Below are positions 63,059-64,000 of a DNA stretch of 64,000 nt, in pieces (position 1 is the first letter of the stretch; every line of letters starts with the position of its first letter). The position numbers and the translations under genes were made by a program. The notes under the pieces were generated by a model, which saw nothing but the letters and a program-made list of their open reading frames with translations, ran no database searches and had not been told where the DNA came from. This DNA comes from Flavobacterium sp. MDT1-60 (GTDB taxonomy: Bacteria; Bacteroidota; Bacteroidia; Flavobacteriales; Flavobacteriaceae): contig NZ_CP062159.1 in NCBI RefSeq assembly GCF_014844035.1, positions 4,774,001 to 4,838,000 on the forward strand. The letters are read 5' to 3'.

Positions 63059-63820
63059 ATGATAACCGTTTTGATCATTGAAGATGAAGCTGCAAATGCT
63101 ACAAGATTACAAAAAATGCTTTTACAATCACAGGAAGAAATTATAATTACCGGAGTTTTACAAACTGTACGGGACAGTATTTCATGGCTTGAAAAAGAAG
63201 ACAATCCTGATATTATATTTATGGATATACGGCTCACCGATGGTCTAAGTTTTGAAATCTTTAACCAGGTGGATATTAAGTCCTATGTTATTTTTACAAC
63301 GGCTTACGATGAATATGCATTGCAGGCATTTGAAGTAAACGGTATCGATTATCTTCTAAAACCTATCGAACAAAAAAAACTGGAATCCAGTATAAAAAGA
63401 ATCAAAAGTTTTATGACTCCTCAGCCTGATACCAGTATTATTGAGGTATTAAAAAATATGCGTTTACAAAAGGTCATTTACAGATCACGATTTTTAATTG
63501 CCTATAAGGATTTGTTTATTACAATACCTACTACTGATATTGCCTATTTTAGCTCTGAAAATAAAATAGTACATCTCACAACTCATTCCAATCAAAAATA
63601 TGTTATCAAACATACACTCGATGAATTAATGCAGGAATTAAATCCCAATGATTTTTTTAAAGTAACAAGAAACTATATAGTTTGCCTAAAAGCAATTCAT
63701 AAACTATCCCAATCTTTCGATTATAAGCTTAAACTTGAACTGACTCCCACTGTTAATGAAATTATATTAGTGAGCCGGGAACGTGGTATCGCTTTGAAAA
63801 ATTGGCTTGACAGTAATTGA
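63059..63820 (+). CDS. LytTR response regulator
   Basis: A 253-residue regulator. The receiver has Glu8-Asp9-Glu10, phospho-acceptor Asp56 (IIFMDIRLTDG), Thr in FTTAYDEYA and Lys in LLKPIEQ. The LytTR DNA-binding domain spans about 150-250, with IAYFSSENKIVHLTTHSNQK and FFKVTRNYIVCLKAIH. It is cotranscribed with the kinase. Its targets might include the barrel protein and small gene just upstream. The last 180 bases of the window hold no gene. Confidence 0.95.
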   Translation: MITVLIIEDEAANATRLQKMLLQSQEEIIITGVLQTVRDSISWLEKEDNPDIIFMDIRLTDGLSFEIFNQVDIKSYVIFTTAYDEYALQAFEVNGIDYLLKPIEQKKLESSIKRIKSFMTPQPDTSIIEVLKNMRLQKVIYRSRFLIAYKDLFITIPTTDIAYFSSENKIVHLTTHSNQKYVIKHTLDELMQELNPNDFFKVTRNYIVCLKAIHKLSQSFDYKLKLELTPTVNEIILVSRERGIALKNWLDSN

Positions 63821-64000
63821 TAATTTCCCTTTTTACATTTAATTATTTTAGTATAATCAAGTTAATGATTAGGCTTATAACGCCCCAAATCAATATCGAC
63901 TTAATCAAAATAATTTTGTAAATGATTTTTCAATTAAAGAGTTAAAATACCATTTGCTTTCGAATATGTTGACTATTCTTTTAGTTAATTAAAACCGTAA

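Noticed and set aside
1..64000. CRISPR arrays, complete insertion sequences or rRNA genes
   Set aside because: No regularly spaced identical repeats with unique spacers, no transposase gene and no rRNA sequence were seen.

Overview
The window looks like a chromosomal piece of a Flavobacterium-type member of the Bacteroidota. The signs are low G+C, promoters of the TAnnTTTG type (in front of the peroxiredoxin, tRNA-Ser and TetR genes), no Shine-Dalgarno motifs, SusC/SusD pairs, ECF sigma/FecR pairs, a type IX secretion C-terminal domain, LytTR two-component genes and DUF3526 permeases. No family was confirmed by a database search; all assignments come from motifs read in the translations.

Region 1 (1-10.3 kb) is housekeeping. 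It holds the 3' part of a GH3 glycosidase gene, a peroxide-defence group (2-Cys peroxiredoxin, CGNC thioredoxin, small DUF6952-like protein, Tpx), and a tight run of tpx-dgkA-ftsK-lolA-like-lptF/G-ribB-thioesterase. The RibB protein carries a GTP cyclohydrolase II domain that has lost its zinc cysteines.

Region 2 (10.4-36.7 kb) is accessory and visibly decayed. It begins at tRNA-Ser(TGA). A repeat built on TTGTGGCAAAATCGTGGCA recurs at 10.69, 19.48, 24.04, 24.14 and 32.43 kb; three copies are followed 50-53 bp later by a tRNA T-loop-like GGTTCGAA. At 32.27 kb there is a detached tRNA 3' end with its own terminator, laid out like the tRNA-Ser locus. I read these as integrase attachment sites or scars. 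Between them lie a TetR-controlled RND efflux operon with two matching operators, an alpha/beta hydrolase, a thioesterase, a PhzF-like gene, a GH87-like T9SS-secreted glucanase, a sigma/FecR/TonB-transducer set divergent from three secreted proteins (repeat lipoprotein, archaemetzincin-like protease, beta-barrel), and a response regulator. Beyond the last copy are a PAP2 phosphatase, an SDR and an AraC gene. Five gene remnants are scattered here (GyrI-like, PaaI-like, OmpR-type receiver, Crp/Fnr-like, AraC HTH).

Region 3 (36.7-49.6 kb, minus strand) is one locus: ECF sigma, FecR, SusC, SusD, ABC ATPase, Gld-like ABC permease and an M16 metalloprotease of PqqL type. The gene set parallels the FusA/FusC/FusD and YddB/PqqL/YddA protein-import systems, but here it is built on a SusCD porter with its own sigma circuit. 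This is the best candidate for a little-described system.

Region 4 (50-64 kb) holds a CAP-domain lipoprotein, a GH12-like glucanase lipoprotein, and a probable metal-uptake or export operon (His/Cys-rich small protein, ABC ATPase, siderophore-type TonB receptor, two DUF3526 permeases) with two GTTGC/GCAAC palindromes. It also has a lipoprotein hydrolase, a membrane AraC regulator split by a one-base slip in an A7 run, a beta-barrel protein, a small conserved protein and a LytS/LytTR pair.
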